Shown here piece after piece: positions 32,676 through 41,270 of a stretch of 64,000 nucleotides of DNA. The stretch comes from a virus. Location: IMG/VR virus record IMGVR_UViG_3300044678_002654, positions 24,343 through 88,342 of that record. One strand, written 5' to 3'. The first letter of the stretch is position 1; the number at the start of each line of letters is the position of its first letter. The notes under the pieces were generated by a model. It saw only the letters and a list, made by a program, of their open reading frames with translations. It was not told where the DNA came from and did not search any database. The position numbers and the translations under genes are program-made.

Positions 32676-33341
32676 ATGGACCGAATCCCGAAGCCTTTTG
32701 AGGTCTACGCCTCCGGCAACAAGCTCGTCTTGATCTACCTCGACGAGGCCCCCGAGAACCCGCGCGAGAATTGCGACAACGCCAGCACGATGTGGTGCTG
32801 GCACCGTCGCTACAACCTCGGCGACAAGGACAGCGACAAGCCCCGCCACGAAGACTTCGATGGGTGGGAGGCGATCGCCGAGTACATCCGCGAGAACCAC
32901 TGCATCCTCGCCATGAAGCCGCTCTACCTGATGGACCACAGCGGCATCTCGATCTCCACAGGAGAGTTCGCCTGCCGCTGGGATTCAGGACCGGTCGGGT
33001 TCATCTTCGTGACCGAAGACCACCATCTTCGCATGATGAACGATGCAGCCGACAAGGCGACGCGCGTCGCCTGGGCCGAGAAGGTAATCAGGGGGGACGT
33101 CGAGGTCTACGACGACTACCTCACTGGGGCCGTCTTTCGCAGGGAAGTGCTTGACCTCACGGCCTTGAACGACACTGATCGCGACAACTGTGGCACGTAC
33201 TACGGGTACGACCACAAGAAGAGCGGGCTTCTTGCCGACACCGGCTGCGAGGACGCCGTCGAAATCCGGCTCGATGAGGCGCTGCGGCGTATCAAGGAAG
33301 CCGCCGACGAGGCTGGGGTGGAGTTCTATGGCTGGCGCTGA
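32676..33341 (+). CDS. Conserved phage protein (NPREN / LYLMDHSGI family)
   Basis: A 221-residue protein. ENPREN, TMWCWHRRYNLGD, KPLYLMDHSGISIST, CRWDSGPVGFIFVT and a later GTYYGYD match a widespread phage family of unknown function. All hallmark segments are intact. Short overlap with the next gene. Confidence 0.82.
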   Translation: MDRIPKPFEVYASGNKLVLIYLDEAPENPRENCDNASTMWCWHRRYNLGDKDSDKPRHEDFDGWEAIAEYIRENHCILAMKPLYLMDHSGISISTGEFACRWDSGPVGFIFVTEDHHLRMMNDAADKATRVAWAEKVIRGDVEVYDDYLTGAVFRREVLDLTALNDTDRDNCGTYYGYDHKKSGLLADTGCEDAVEIRLDEALRRIKEAADEAGVEFYGWR

Positions 33342-33534
33342 ACCCCTGCCGACCGTCCTGGTCGCGCTGGACAAGTACGACTTCATGATCCTGCTGCAAG
33401 CTCTCGCGCTCGTGCAGGAAAAGCACCCGAACTTCTGGTCGAGCGATGAAGCCGCCGACCTTGCGAGCATCCGTACGAGAATCTCGGACGCCGCCAAGTC
33501 TCTGCCTCCTGCCACAGAAGGGGCCGCACAATGA
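33328..33534 (+). CDS. Small helical hypothetical protein
   Basis: A 68-residue helical protein overlapping both neighbours. A hydrophobic helix (DFMILLQALALV) is the main feature. Confidence 0.68.
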   Translation: MAGAEPLPTVLVALDKYDFMILLQALALVQEKHPNFWSSDEAADLASIRTRISDAAKSLPPATEGAAQ

Positions 33535-34397
33535 CCTACAACGATCTGGCCAAGAAGCTCGGCGAGAACACCGACAAGAAGATCGCGCACGCCACGACCG
33601 TGCGATGGGGCACAAACGACGGTGTCATCAGCACCCCGGATGGCAAGCAGCACGAAGACCAGCGCAAGGTCTTGATCGTACGCTTTCACGCCACGGACAT
33701 CCTGTACCTCTACCCAGACGGTTCCGTGCGTGTCTACGCCGGGGGATGGCGTACCCACATGACGCGAGAACGTGTTCGGGAGTTCGGGAAGATCCGAATC
33801 CAGTCTCATGAAGGGCTGTGGTTCATCGACAAGGGTGGGCACCGCAAAACTGTTCTCACGCCGTTCTACGACGGCATGCTCTTCGACGCGAGTGGCCTCA
33901 TCTCTCTCCCTCGCGAGGAGACCTACGCCTCCGTGATGAAGCGCAAGCACGCCCTTGACCGAGCCGTGCGCCGGTACATCAAGGACTTCAACGCCGCGCT
34001 CAAGAAGCAGGTCGACGAGAACGGCGAGATGCTAAAGCCCGACGGGGGGAACTGCTGGTACTGCTACTTGTTCGGTGACCCCAATGTGGACCATGTACTG
34101 CGCCACATGGAAGCTGGCTACTTCGTGCCCTCGCTCCTCTTCAACGCGATGGTCGAGCGGCGCAGCGGCACCTCGTGGCAGTCAGGAAGGCCCTCCAAGG
34201 AGGAGGCCAACAAGAGCGCCGGCCTGGACTGGTTCCTCGCAGAGAGCGACTTCAAGCACCGCGACGCGCCCACGTCTTGGTTTGTTGACCGCGCGCTTCG
34301 TGCCTACCTCTCCAAGCGCAAGTGGCGGCTGCTGGAGATCTTCGATCCGGTGGCGTTCAAGAAGGCGTACAAGGATGAGCACACTGAAGAAGCGTGA
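33531..34397 (+). CDS. Conserved hypothetical phage protein
   Basis: A 288-residue protein. N-terminal beta domain (HATTVRWG, DILYLYPDGSVRVYAGGW) typical of a phage family, then a basic helical C-terminal half with a CWYCY motif. Function unknown. It overlaps the next gene by 23 nt. Confidence 0.75.
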   Translation: MTYNDLAKKLGENTDKKIAHATTVRWGTNDGVISTPDGKQHEDQRKVLIVRFHATDILYLYPDGSVRVYAGGWRTHMTRERVREFGKIRIQSHEGLWFIDKGGHRKTVLTPFYDGMLFDASGLISLPREETYASVMKRKHALDRAVRRYIKDFNAALKKQVDENGEMLKPDGGNCWYCYLFGDPNVDHVLRHMEAGYFVPSLLFNAMVERRSGTSWQSGRPSKEEANKSAGLDWFLAESDFKHRDAPTSWFVDRALRAYLSKRKWRLLEIFDPVAFKKAYKDEHTEEA

Positions 34398-34566
34398 GAC
34401 GTTCAAGTCGCGGGGGCGTAGCTTCAAGAACCGCACGGGGAGCCCATTCGAGTTCACCGACGACAAGCCCCTCGACGGTCTCGATGACCCGATGTACCGG
34501 ATCTGCTTCTCGGACGGTGTGATCATCTACGCATACAAAAATGAGGTGTACGAGACCGTAGAGTAG
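34375..34566 (+). CDS. Small hypothetical protein
   Basis: A 63-residue protein; basic N-terminus, then strands with a final YAYKNEVYE. Started at the ATG overlapping the previous gene. Confidence 0.65.
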   Translation: MSTLKKRETFKSRGRSFKNRTGSPFEFTDDKPLDGLDDPMYRICFSDGVIIYAYKNEVYETVE

Positions 34567-34586
34567 CGACGGCTGCGCTACTTCCT

Positions 34587-34592
34587 TATCCT
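34587..34592 (+). promoter_or_regulatory. TATCCT box, leaderless-type
   Basis: 8 nt before the ATG at 34601. Confidence 0.35.
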
Positions 34593-34600
34593 CCGCCCCT

Positions 34601-34882
34601 ATGCAGGTAACATGGGTTCGCGGTGGGCGTACGCGGGATGAGGTCTTCGACTTCGATGACATCGACGACCTCGCTGATGTGATGGACGCAGAGTTCGGGT
34701 TCGAGGACGAGGACACGTTCCTCGACGCGGCCACGGAGGGGTCTGACGAGACGGTCTACGTCTACCTCGACGAGGACAAGCTGATCCAGTGGACGCTGTC
34801 CCGAGGCACTGCGGCCAAGCGGCTTCAGCAGTTCGGCGAAGAAGACGAGAACGACGAGGAGGACGAAGATTTCACGGGGTGA
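34601..34882 (+). CDS. Acidic hypothetical protein
   Basis: A 93-residue very acidic protein (Asp/Glu over half its charged residues), possibly a DNA mimic. TATCCT lies 8 nt before ATG with no SD. It ends D-F-T-G-stop in the palindrome 34871-34883, 36 nt upstream of the MqsA-like regulator. Confidence 0.75.
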   Translation: MQVTWVRGGRTRDEVFDFDDIDDLADVMDAEFGFEDEDTFLDAATEGSDETVYVYLDEDKLIQWTLSRGTAAKRLQQFGEEDENDEEDEDFTG

Positions 34883-34883
34883 A
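34871..34883. promoter_or_regulatory. TTCAC-N3-GTGAA palindrome (GGG centre)
   Basis: Stop of the acidic-protein gene; 36 nt before the MqsA-like regulator. Exact. Confidence 0.9.
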
Positions 34884-34918
34884 GTCAGCGCTCCCTTCGT
34901 CCTGATGCGGAGGACACT

Positions 34919-35911
34919 GTGGGAGAGCAAGTAACCAGCATCGACACGGGGGCTCCCCTGTGGATCGAAGACGAGTGCGCCCCTGACGCCGAGAGCCTCT
35001 CGGAGGCGTGGGCCCGCCTCTTCGCGGAGCCCTTTGAGAAGCGACGCGCGCTGAAGATCGCTGACGAGGGTGACGCGATCTCCTATGAGATGCCCGGCGG
35101 CTACGTCGCCGTCGAGACGGGCTACCGGCAAGACGTCATCTTCGCACCTCGACGGCGCGTTCCTGCCGGCTGCGTGCAGACGTTGATGCTCAACCCCGGC
35201 AAGAACCCGGTGTTGTTCGACATGCCGGCGAACGAGGTCATCGACCTCAGGTGCATCAAAACAGAGGTTCACCATCACGGGATGTTCGGGCTCAACAAAG
35301 GTGAGCGCCACTACGCCGCGAAGCGTGACGCCTACGAACTTGTTCGGGGAACCTTGTACGTCATGGGCCCATACGGACAGAGCCTCCCGGACTGTCGCGC
35401 GCACGAGCTCATGAAGCAGTACAGCTACACCCCGCGCGAGCAACTGGAGTGGGCGCTTCGTCAATTCGCGGAGAAGGCGTTTGACGTGGACATCGCCCGC
35501 CTCGTGCAGTACCTCGCGAGTGAGGCGTACGGCCTCTACGGCGAGTGCTCAGCGTGCCACAAAGCGCAGTACCACCGGCGATGCGAGACTGAGATCTCGC
35601 GCGAGTACGGGTTCGACCTCGGGAGCTATGACGTCGATGTCTGCCTGAACTGTGGCGACAGGCTCACGAACTCAGCCGCCGTCATCGCACAAGAGGAAAG
35701 GAGCGTTCTCCGAGCGCTGCGGATCAAGCCGGTTACGGGCAAGATGCTGATCGCTGCCCGTAGGGTCCTTTGCATCAAGCGCGCGCACCTCGCCGACCTG
35801 CTCAAGATCAAGATCGATGACATCGTCGACTGGGAAGAGCGCGACGAGCTCGGCAAGGCGCCGGTCGAGTGGTTCATCGATCGCCTCGCGAAGACGGGCG
35901 TGTGGGGATGA
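34919..35911 (+). CDS. Zinc-ribbon plus C-terminal HTH regulator (MqsA/YgiT-like)
   Basis: A 330-residue protein starting at GTG. Residues 210-245 hold CSAC, a Cys at 222 and CLNC: a zinc ribbon. Residues ~272-327 (TGKMLIAARRVLCIKRAHLADLL, with a WEE at the end) match the XRE-type helix-turn-helix that ends MqsA antitoxins. The N-terminal ~200 residues are unrecognised and MqsA itself is much shorter. It is a likely DNA-binding regulator and a candidate for the dispersed palindrome. Confidence 0.78.
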   Translation: MGEQVTSIDTGAPLWIEDECAPDAESLSEAWARLFAEPFEKRRALKIADEGDAISYEMPGGYVAVETGYRQDVIFAPRRRVPAGCVQTLMLNPGKNPVLFDMPANEVIDLRCIKTEVHHHGMFGLNKGERHYAAKRDAYELVRGTLYVMGPYGQSLPDCRAHELMKQYSYTPREQLEWALRQFAEKAFDVDIARLVQYLASEAYGLYGECSACHKAQYHRRCETEISREYGFDLGSYDVDVCLNCGDRLTNSAAVIAQEERSVLRALRIKPVTGKMLIAARRVLCIKRAHLADLLKIKIDDIVDWEERDELGKAPVEWFIDRLAKTGVWG

Positions 35912-36126
35912 CGAACGAAGAAGCGACTGAAGTATTCAACGCCGGGCAAGAGCTATTACGTGCCTTACACGGGCACCTCTTCACCCGAGGGCTTGAGGCG
36001 TTCGACCGGTGCCTCGCCGATCTGTACAGCCACGCCGGACTACCTCACAAACTCTGCGACGGCTGCGACGCCGACGCCCCAGAGCAGATCTTGAAGGGCG
36101 GTCTGTGCCCCCGTTGCTGTGACTGA
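35908..36126 (+). CDS. Small zinc-knuckle protein
   Basis: A 72-residue protein: helical start, then CDGCD and CPRCC separated by ~15 residues, a probable zinc ribbon. Start overlaps the regulator stop (ATGA). Confidence 0.75.
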   Translation: MTNEEATEVFNAGQELLRALHGHLFTRGLEAFDRCLADLYSHAGLPHKLCDGCDADAPEQILKGGLCPRCCD

Positions 36127-36128
36127 CT

Positions 36129-36141
36129 TTCACGCGGTGAA
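36129..36141. promoter_or_regulatory. TTCAC-N3-GTGAA palindrome (GCG centre)
   Basis: Upstream of the sigma-factor gene, 5 nt before its TAGGCT box. Exact. Confidence 0.9.
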
Positions 36142-36146
36142 CGTCG

Positions 36147-36152
36147 TAGGCT
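36147..36152 (+). promoter_or_regulatory. TAGGCT box, leaderless-type
   Basis: 7 nt before the sigma-factor ATG. Confidence 0.4.
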
Positions 36153-36159
36153 CTTTCTT

Positions 36160-36873
36160 ATGAGTCTCGCCGCACAGAATCTCCGTTACGCGTATCACAT
36201 CGCCGACACGATTCACCGCAGGTATCTCTGGCTCGAACGTGACGACCTGCGCGCGGAGGCGGCCTACGGCTTTGTGCTGGCGGAGCGCACGTATGACCCT
36301 GAGCGGGGAGTGCTGTTCACGACGTACGCCCACCCCTGGGCCAAGAACTACGTGCTCCGCTTCATCGCGCGAAACAGCCGCGCGGTAAAGCTGGGCAACC
36401 CAGAACTTTTCTGGACCATCCGGCGCGTGCGCCAAGGGCGGTCCAGCGCGAAGGACGAGCGGCTGCTGAGCAGAAAGAAGATCGGCGAAGTCGCCGAGCT
36501 TCTCCAGTACAACAGCGCCCGGGATCGATCTATGTCCACTCCGGTCGACGGAGAAGATGAGAGCTACACGCTCCTCGACACCCTCTTCGACCCGGCAGAC
36601 ACCGAACGCGTCCACAAGCTCGACGGGGAGGACTTCGTCGCAGACGTCGTTGCCGGCATCGGCGAGCTACGCCCCATCTACATGGCGATCCTGCACGAGA
36701 TCATTCTCGCGCAAGACCCCGCACCGCTACAGACGATCGGCGAGCGCTTTGGCGTATCGAGACAGCGCGTCCAGCAGATCCAGGTGAAGCTGGTCAAGAA
36801 GCTCGCGGCCTACGTACAAGGAACAGAATGCCCGACGAAAAGTTCATCACCGAAGTCACCGAAGATGAAGTAA
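36160..36873 (+). CDS. Phage-encoded sigma-70-family RNA polymerase sigma factor
   Basis: A 237-residue protein. Region 2 (~20-70, DDLRAEAAYGFVLAERTYD then TYAHPWAKNYVLRF) and region 4 HTH (~185-218, LQTIGERFGVSRQRVQQIQ) are clear; the linker NPELFWTIRRVRQG resembles RpoH proteins. No region 1.1. It would redirect host RNA polymerase to phage promoters. TAGGCT 7 nt before ATG; palindrome 36129-36141 covers its promoter spacer, so it may be regulated through that site. Confidence 0.88.
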   Translation: MSLAAQNLRYAYHIADTIHRRYLWLERDDLRAEAAYGFVLAERTYDPERGVLFTTYAHPWAKNYVLRFIARNSRAVKLGNPELFWTIRRVRQGRSSAKDERLLSRKKIGEVAELLQYNSARDRSMSTPVDGEDESYTLLDTLFDPADTERVHKLDGEDFVADVVAGIGELRPIYMAILHEIILAQDPAPLQTIGERFGVSRQRVQQIQVKLVKKLAAYVQGTECPTKSSSPKSPKMK

Positions 36874-37307
36874 ACCTGCTCCAGCTACTGTCGAACGAAC
36901 TCTCCCTGGGAGTGATCGACGGCTACTGGAACAGGCACTGCGATGTCCTGGCCAAGCTGCTCAACAACATGAGGAAGCCCTGCGAGCCGAGCACGCAGCC
37001 GAGCACGCCGTGGCCAATCGTGAAGTTCCACCGAGCAGCGCGGGAGATGGCGCTCAGCCTTCGGAGCGTCTACAAGGGGCTCGGCATCGACGCCCCTGAA
37101 AACGTGCGCGGACCCCTGGAGGCGGTCCTCGCAACCGACCTGAATGCTGTCACCTTCGAGGACCGCGACGAGCTGGAAGCGACGATCGAGACTCTCAAGG
37201 CGCGGGTTGAAGAGCTCGAAGCCGCGATGGCCAGCACAGCAGAGGACTGCGAGAACTCCGCGACGTACCTGAAGGGCATGCTCTCGCGGAATCATCCCAG
37301 GTTCTGA
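36828..37307 (+). CDS. Hypothetical coiled-coil protein
   Basis: A 159-residue protein overlapping the sigma gene by 46 nt. The C-terminal third has heptad-like Glu/Leu repeats (ETLKARVEELEAAM). It may interact with the sigma factor, but there is no direct sign. Confidence 0.72.
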   Translation: MPDEKFITEVTEDEVNLLQLLSNELSLGVIDGYWNRHCDVLAKLLNNMRKPCEPSTQPSTPWPIVKFHRAAREMALSLRSVYKGLGIDAPENVRGPLEAVLATDLNAVTFEDRDELEATIETLKARVEELEAAMASTAEDCENSATYLKGMLSRNHPRF

Positions 37308-37319
37308 AAGGACACAACC

Positions 37320-37664
37320 ATGTTCAGATCGGTCGAACAACGCAATCTCGTTGCGCAGACGCTCTTCGGCGCCTTCGGCGCGGCCAACTGGTGGACAGCC
37401 GATGGGCCGACGCCCAGAGCCTTGACCCTCATGCAGGAGCGAGACGCCAACACATCGGCGATGGTGCTGGCGGACCTCGCCTTCGGCATGATCGACTACC
37501 GACACCCTGCCTTGACGATCGGAGGGTACATGACCCTCGATGAAGTGAACCGCGCGCTCGTTGGTAGTCTCTTGAACGCGATGGGGCAACGACAGAGCGC
37601 GGAGTACGTCGACATCTGGCTCTCGGCCTACGAGCACTATCGCGCGCAAACGCAGCGCCGCTGA
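37320..37664 (+). CDS. Hypothetical protein
   Basis: A 114-residue helical, Ala/Leu/Met-rich protein. AAGGACA-type weak SD. No motif recognised. Confidence 0.72.
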   Translation: MFRSVEQRNLVAQTLFGAFGAANWWTADGPTPRALTLMQERDANTSAMVLADLAFGMIDYRHPALTIGGYMTLDEVNRALVGSLLNAMGQRQSAEYVDIWLSAYEHYRAQTQRR

Positions 37665-37685
37665 CTCTCGCAAAGGATCAACACT

Positions 37686-37898
37686 GTGAAGAAGTACACC
37701 ACCGAGTCTCTCGCCGCTGCTCTCGGCATCTCACGCGACGACGCCTACTCCCTCCAGGTCTACCTCCGCCACGTCGGCGCCCTGGTCGAAAACGGGGAGG
37801 TCATCAAGAAGGACGGGACCAAGGGCAAGGGAGCCACCGTCTTCGTGGTCGACGCCGCGAAGATGGCAGACGTGTGTGAGAAGCTGAAGAGCCTCTGA
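37686..37898 (+). CDS. Small winged-helix-like protein
   Basis: A 70-residue protein starting at GTG. TTESLAAALGISRDDAYSLQ then a short wing with GKGATVFVV looks like a winged helix DNA-binding fold. Overlaps the next ATG by 1 nt. A possible small regulator. Confidence 0.7.
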   Translation: MKKYTTESLAAALGISRDDAYSLQVYLRHVGALVENGEVIKKDGTKGKGATVFVVDAAKMADVCEKLKSL

Positions 37899-38161
37899 TG
37901 GCAGCAAACCGCGAGTGGAAGGTTCAAGCAGGGACGCAGCATCCCGATGAGCCGGGGCATCTCTGCGAAGGAACCCTGCGTAGGTACGCAGAGAAGGCTG
38001 ACGAGTCCGTTGGCCCTTACATGGAGGAGGACTACGAGCAGGCCATCGTGGACCTCTTGTCCGACCTGATGCACCTCGCGGACCGTGAAGGGGAGGACTT
38101 CGAGTCACTCCTCGAAACTGCGCGAGGGCATTACCGAGCAGAGATCGACGGGGAGCTGTAA
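37898..38161 (+). CDS. Conserved small phage/plasmid protein
   Basis: An 87-residue acidic protein. AIVDLLSDLMHLADREGEDF and ARGHYRAE match a C-terminal motif of a small conserved family seen in phages and plasmids, function unknown. Confidence 0.72.
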   Translation: MAANREWKVQAGTQHPDEPGHLCEGTLRRYAEKADESVGPYMEEDYEQAIVDLLSDLMHLADREGEDFESLLETARGHYRAEIDGEL

Positions 38162-38164
38162 CCC

Positions 38165-38311
38165 ATGCACAAGCCGAAGCCTTACGCCCCTGATCTGTTC
38201 TACCCGAGGAACCGCGCCGAGCGCCGTAAGGCTCGACGGGACGGATACCCTGTTCGGCCCCCGTGGTCCTTCCCCATGGTTGTCTTAGGTCTGCCCGAGA
38301 AGAGCCTATGA
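38165..38311 (+). CDS. 48-residue basic hypothetical protein
   Basis: A short frame that fills the gap between two genes: ATG 3 nt after the upstream stop, TGA overlapping the next ATG (ATGA). Arg/Pro/Lys-rich with aromatic residues. The tight packing supports it. Confidence 0.65.
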   Translation: MHKPKPYAPDLFYPRNRAERRKARRDGYPVRPPWSFPMVVLGLPEKSL

Positions 38312-38565
38312 GCGGACACGTCTACCGTATCTACGACTTCGACGCCCCCAAGAAAGACGACAGTCTGGGGACTCTTTCACTCGGTGAAGTTGAGGACGCC
38401 CTCGACCACTTCGTCTGCAACGCATCGAACGAGAGCTGGGAGGCCGCCCTTCGCGCGGGGGACGACATCTACCTCTACGTCGACGGTGGCGTCGTCCACT
38501 GGGGCACCTCCAGGGCGCAGGTTCAAGAGTCATACGAGACCGGTCAAGATGACGTCGTCGACTGA
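38308..38565 (+). CDS. Small hypothetical protein with internal palindrome
   Basis: An 85-residue acidic alpha/beta protein. Palindrome 38376-38388 is read L-S-L-G-E-V. Similar in flavour (VYVYLDED / IYLYVDGG) to the acidic protein at 34601. Confidence 0.72.
   Translation: MSGHVYRIYDFDAPKKDDSLGTLSLGEVEDALDHFVCNASNESWEAALRAGDDIYLYVDGGVVHWGTSRAQVQESYETGQDDVVD
38376..38388. promoter_or_regulatory. TTCAC-N3-GTGAA palindrome (TCG centre)
   Basis: Inside the 38308-38565 gene. Exact. Confidence 0.85.
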
Positions 38566-38568
38566 GAC

Positions 38569-38610
38569 ATGTTCGACGACGCGTTCGACGACCCTGACTC
38601 ATTCCACTAG
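38569..38610 (+). CDS. Possible 13-residue acidic leader ORF
   Basis: A Asp/Phe-rich mini-ORF whose TAG merges with the GGAG SD of the ParB-like gene. It may couple ribosomes to that gene or be chance. Confidence 0.25.
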   Translation: MFDDAFDDPDSFH

Positions 38611-38618
38611 GAGAACGA

Positions 38619-39479
38619 ATGAAGATCAAAAAGAGCGAGTCAGAGGTCATCTCCGTCTTTCAAGACATCAGCCCTGCGCTGGCCGAAGAGTACCTCGCGA
38701 AGAACACGCACAACCGCCCTGTCAACAAGGAGCACGTCAAGGCGCTGGCGAAGGCCATGCGCGAAGGGCGTTGGCAGGTCACGCATCAGGGCATCGCCTT
38801 CAGCGAGGACCTCGTGCTCCTCGACGGGCAGCACCGACTGCTCGCGATCATCGAATCGGGCGTGACCGTTCGCATGCAGGTCACCATGGGCATGGCCAAG
38901 AACGCCCTCTTCGGCATCGACCAGAACAAGGTTCGCACCGTCGCGCAGAACCTCGGGCTCATGGGTCACACCTACTCCAAGATCGTGACCGCGTGGTCCA
39001 ACGTGGTCAAGAGCCTCCTCACAGGCGGCAGCGAGCGCACGTGGACCACGGAGGACGTGAAGCAGATCTACGCGGAGAACTATGAGTCCATCGACCGGGC
39101 CACGGTGATCCATGCGACCCCCATCCGCAACGGCCCGGTGGGCGCTGCATACCTGATCGCGTCGCCCGCCCACCGAGACAAGGTTCACGAGTTCTTCGTG
39201 AAGTTCCTGGGCGGAGAAGGTCTCGTGAGCGGCGACCCCGCCTATGCGGCGCACAAGTACTACTTCTGCTCCCCCAAGCGCGCGAGCGACGCCCGGTGGG
39301 AGGTGTCGGCGAAGCTGCTGCGCTGCGCGCAAGCGGCTGTCGAGAACGAGCGCCTTGAGTGGAGCCACGTGTTCGTGACCGAGGGCGCGCTGAGCTACTT
39401 CGAGGAGTTTCACCCGGCGAAGAGCGTGTTCGGGAAGCTCTACGCGGAGCGACGGATCATCGGGAAGTCTGCGAAGTGA
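38619..39479 (+). CDS. ParB-like DNA-binding/nuclease-domain protein
   Basis: A 286-residue protein. Residues ~30-90 (NRPVNKEHVKALAKAM, then VLLDGQHRLLAI) form a ParB/sulfiredoxin N-terminal fold common in phages. The C-terminal half is unassigned helix. No ParA partner is in view. It may bind DNA; it is a second candidate for the dispersed sites. A 12-of-13 palindrome match (39409-39421) lies in its 3' end. Confidence 0.8.
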   Translation: MKIKKSESEVISVFQDISPALAEEYLAKNTHNRPVNKEHVKALAKAMREGRWQVTHQGIAFSEDLVLLDGQHRLLAIIESGVTVRMQVTMGMAKNALFGIDQNKVRTVAQNLGLMGHTYSKIVTAWSNVVKSLLTGGSERTWTTEDVKQIYAENYESIDRATVIHATPIRNGPVGAAYLIASPAHRDKVHEFFVKFLGGEGLVSGDPAYAAHKYYFCSPKRASDARWEVSAKLLRCAQAAVENERLEWSHVFVTEGALSYFEEFHPAKSVFGKLYAERRIIGKSAK

Positions 39480-39496
39480 GGGAGACAGCAATTCTG

Positions 39497-39886
39497 ATGG
39501 CAGACACAGACGTAGAAATGCTGCGCACAGTGAACGCGACCGGGCTGCGCCGCGTCATCGAGGCGCTGGAGCGTCTGGAGGACAAGCGGTTGGACGCCGC
39601 GATGCTCTGGAACAAGAAGGACAACTGCGGTTGTCTGTTGGGCGCTATCTATCCGAAGAGCCCAGAGATGAAGGCGTACAGCCTCGTGAGAATAAAACGG
39701 AGCGGTGGTTCTGCCTGGGTAGACGAGGAGCGTGAAGCGCTGGAAGCCTGGGGCAAAGAGATGTCGTTGTCCCCGGCAGATGCTGCGCACCTTCAGTCTT
39801 TCAACGACTCCACGTATATGACGCTCGAAGCTCGCTACGCCTACATCCTTGAGGCGTTGAAGAAGGCGGTGTCTGATGACGAATGA
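39497..39886 (+). CDS. CGC-motif paralog 1
   Basis: A 129-residue protein. A helix (RRVIEALERLEDKRLDAAMLW), then NCGCLLGAIYP, an acidic helix, LQSFND and RYAYILEAL. The same order recurs in the genes at 39876, 57661 and 58212. Function unknown. Confidence 0.75.
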   Translation: MADTDVEMLRTVNATGLRRVIEALERLEDKRLDAAMLWNKKDNCGCLLGAIYPKSPEMKAYSLVRIKRSGGSAWVDEEREALEAWGKEMSLSPADAAHLQSFNDSTYMTLEARYAYILEALKKAVSDDE

Positions 39887-40283
39887 AGCACTGAAGAAGG
39901 TCATCGAACTGCTCGAAGGGCTCAAGGACAAGAGGCTCGCTCACACTTGGCTCTGGGATCAGGGTCTCGGGTGCGGGTGCCTGATGGGATCGATCTGCGG
40001 CGAGGAGGTTCGCAAGAGCGTTCGGCGTCAGGCGCTGGCCTACCAGGACGTGGTGGCGGAGGGCATGCCTGTCATGTTCGCGAGCCCGGAGGCAGCGGCG
40101 TGGGCGCGCAGCATGGGGCTGACCGCAGAGAATGTGTACCAACTCCAAGGAGAGAACGACGCGATGCGCTTGATCTCGCCCGAGGCGCGCTACACCAGGA
40201 TGCTGGAGTGGCTCAAGAACGAGCTGCGGGTGAAGGAAGAGTGCGCCGCCTGGAACGAGAAGAACGGGATCAGCCATGAGTAG
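39876..40283 (+). CDS. CGC-motif paralog 2
   Basis: A 135-residue protein overlapping paralog 1 by 11 nt. KKVIELLEGLKDKRLAH, GCGCLMGSIC, LQGEND and RYTRMLEWL line up with its neighbour, so this pair arose by tandem duplication. Confidence 0.78.
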   Translation: MTNEALKKVIELLEGLKDKRLAHTWLWDQGLGCGCLMGSICGEEVRKSVRRQALAYQDVVAEGMPVMFASPEAAAWARSMGLTAENVYQLQGENDAMRLISPEARYTRMLEWLKNELRVKEECAAWNEKNGISHE

Positions 40284-40286
40284 GGT

Positions 40287-40299
40287 TTCGCGGAGTGAA
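40287..40299. promoter_or_regulatory. Near palindrome, left arm TTCGC, centre GGA
   Basis: One mismatch; supplies the SD of the 40306 gene. Same left-arm variant as at 54132. Confidence 0.65.
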
Positions 40300-40305
40300 G
40301 GTGCC

Positions 40306-40932
40306 ATGAAGAAGGCCGCGCTCACAGCTCGCTCTCTCAAGAAGACCTACGGTCCTTACGCCCTGCACGTGCTCGCCGGGCACCTCGTCGAAGACGACAA
40401 CGGGTACACCCTCATCGAGGGCAAGACGCTTCCCACGCCGGAGGAGTACAACCGGCTCGCGGAGAAGTACTACACGTACACCGTCGACAGCCTCATCGAT
40501 GACGCCTTCTCGGTGATCGAAGAGCTCGCCGGGGAGATGCGCGAGGGCTTCGACAACATGGAAGGCGGCAACCTGGGCAGCACCCAGAAGTGCCAGACCT
40601 ACGGCGAGACGGCCGACACCCTCGAAGGGGTCAACGCCCCGGACCTGCCGGACGCGCTGAACAACATCAAGGTCATTCGCTACCCGTCGACATCCAAGTC
40701 CACGGGCCGCGCCCACCGCGCGAGCGAGGCGTCGTCAGACCTGAACCTCGCGGCGGATGCGATCGAGGAGTGGGTCACAGACAAGCGCGAGATGCTCGAC
40801 GAGCGGGATGACGACGACAACGAGGAGACCGAAGAGGAGCTCGACCTCGATGGCCTGGACTCTCTCGCGGAGGAGCTGCGCAACGCTGCGAGTGAGCTCG
40901 AAGGGTGTGAGTTCCCGGGGATGTTCGGATGA
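40306..40932 (+). CDS. Acidic hypothetical protein
   Basis: A 208-residue protein. The ATG at 40306 was preferred because GGAG of a near-palindrome (40287-40299) is 10 nt upstream. Alpha/beta first half; residues ~175-200 are an Asp/Glu-rich run. No family recognised. Confidence 0.75.
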   Translation: MKKAALTARSLKKTYGPYALHVLAGHLVEDDNGYTLIEGKTLPTPEEYNRLAEKYYTYTVDSLIDDAFSVIEELAGEMREGFDNMEGGNLGSTQKCQTYGETADTLEGVNAPDLPDALNNIKVIRYPSTSKSTGRAHRASEASSDLNLAADAIEEWVTDKREMLDERDDDDNEETEEELDLDGLDSLAEELRNAASELEGCEFPGMFG

Positions 40933-41270
40933 CGCTCACCTACAAACGCCTCTACCGACTCACCTACTCCCATGAATTCGGGGCCGATACCTACGCGTTC
41001 TCCTCCAGTGAGGAGCGTGAGCGAGGCGCGTGCCAGATCATCATCGGTTGGTGGGATGAGATCAACGACCGCGTCGTGCGCGAAAAGCTCCGCGAGCATC
41101 TCCGAAACGAGAAATGGACACACGCTGTCGAGCTGTGGCGATCCTACCAAGTGGATGGTGACGGGCTGGGGGAAGAGTTCCACTTTCACGAAGAGGTCTT
41201 GACGTTCATCGAAGTTCAGTCACCCGTCACGGTCGCTGAGCCACCGGCAGAAAAAGGAGAACCCACGTGA
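40929..41270 (+). CDS. WWDE-motif paralog A
   Basis: A 113-residue protein with RGACQIIIGWWDEI, REHLRNEKWTHAV and LGEEFHFHEE. The next gene repeats all three, so they are tandem duplicates. Function unknown. Confidence 0.78.
   Translation: MTLTYKRLYRLTYSHEFGADTYAFSSSEERERGACQIIIGWWDEINDRVVREKLREHLRNEKWTHAVELWRSYQVDGDGLGEEFHFHEEVLTFIEVQSPVTVAEPPAEKGEPT

Noticed and set aside
39409-39421. TTCACCCGGCGAA near match in the ParB-like gene
   Set aside because: One mismatch in coding sequence with no junction role; could be chance, so not listed as a feature.
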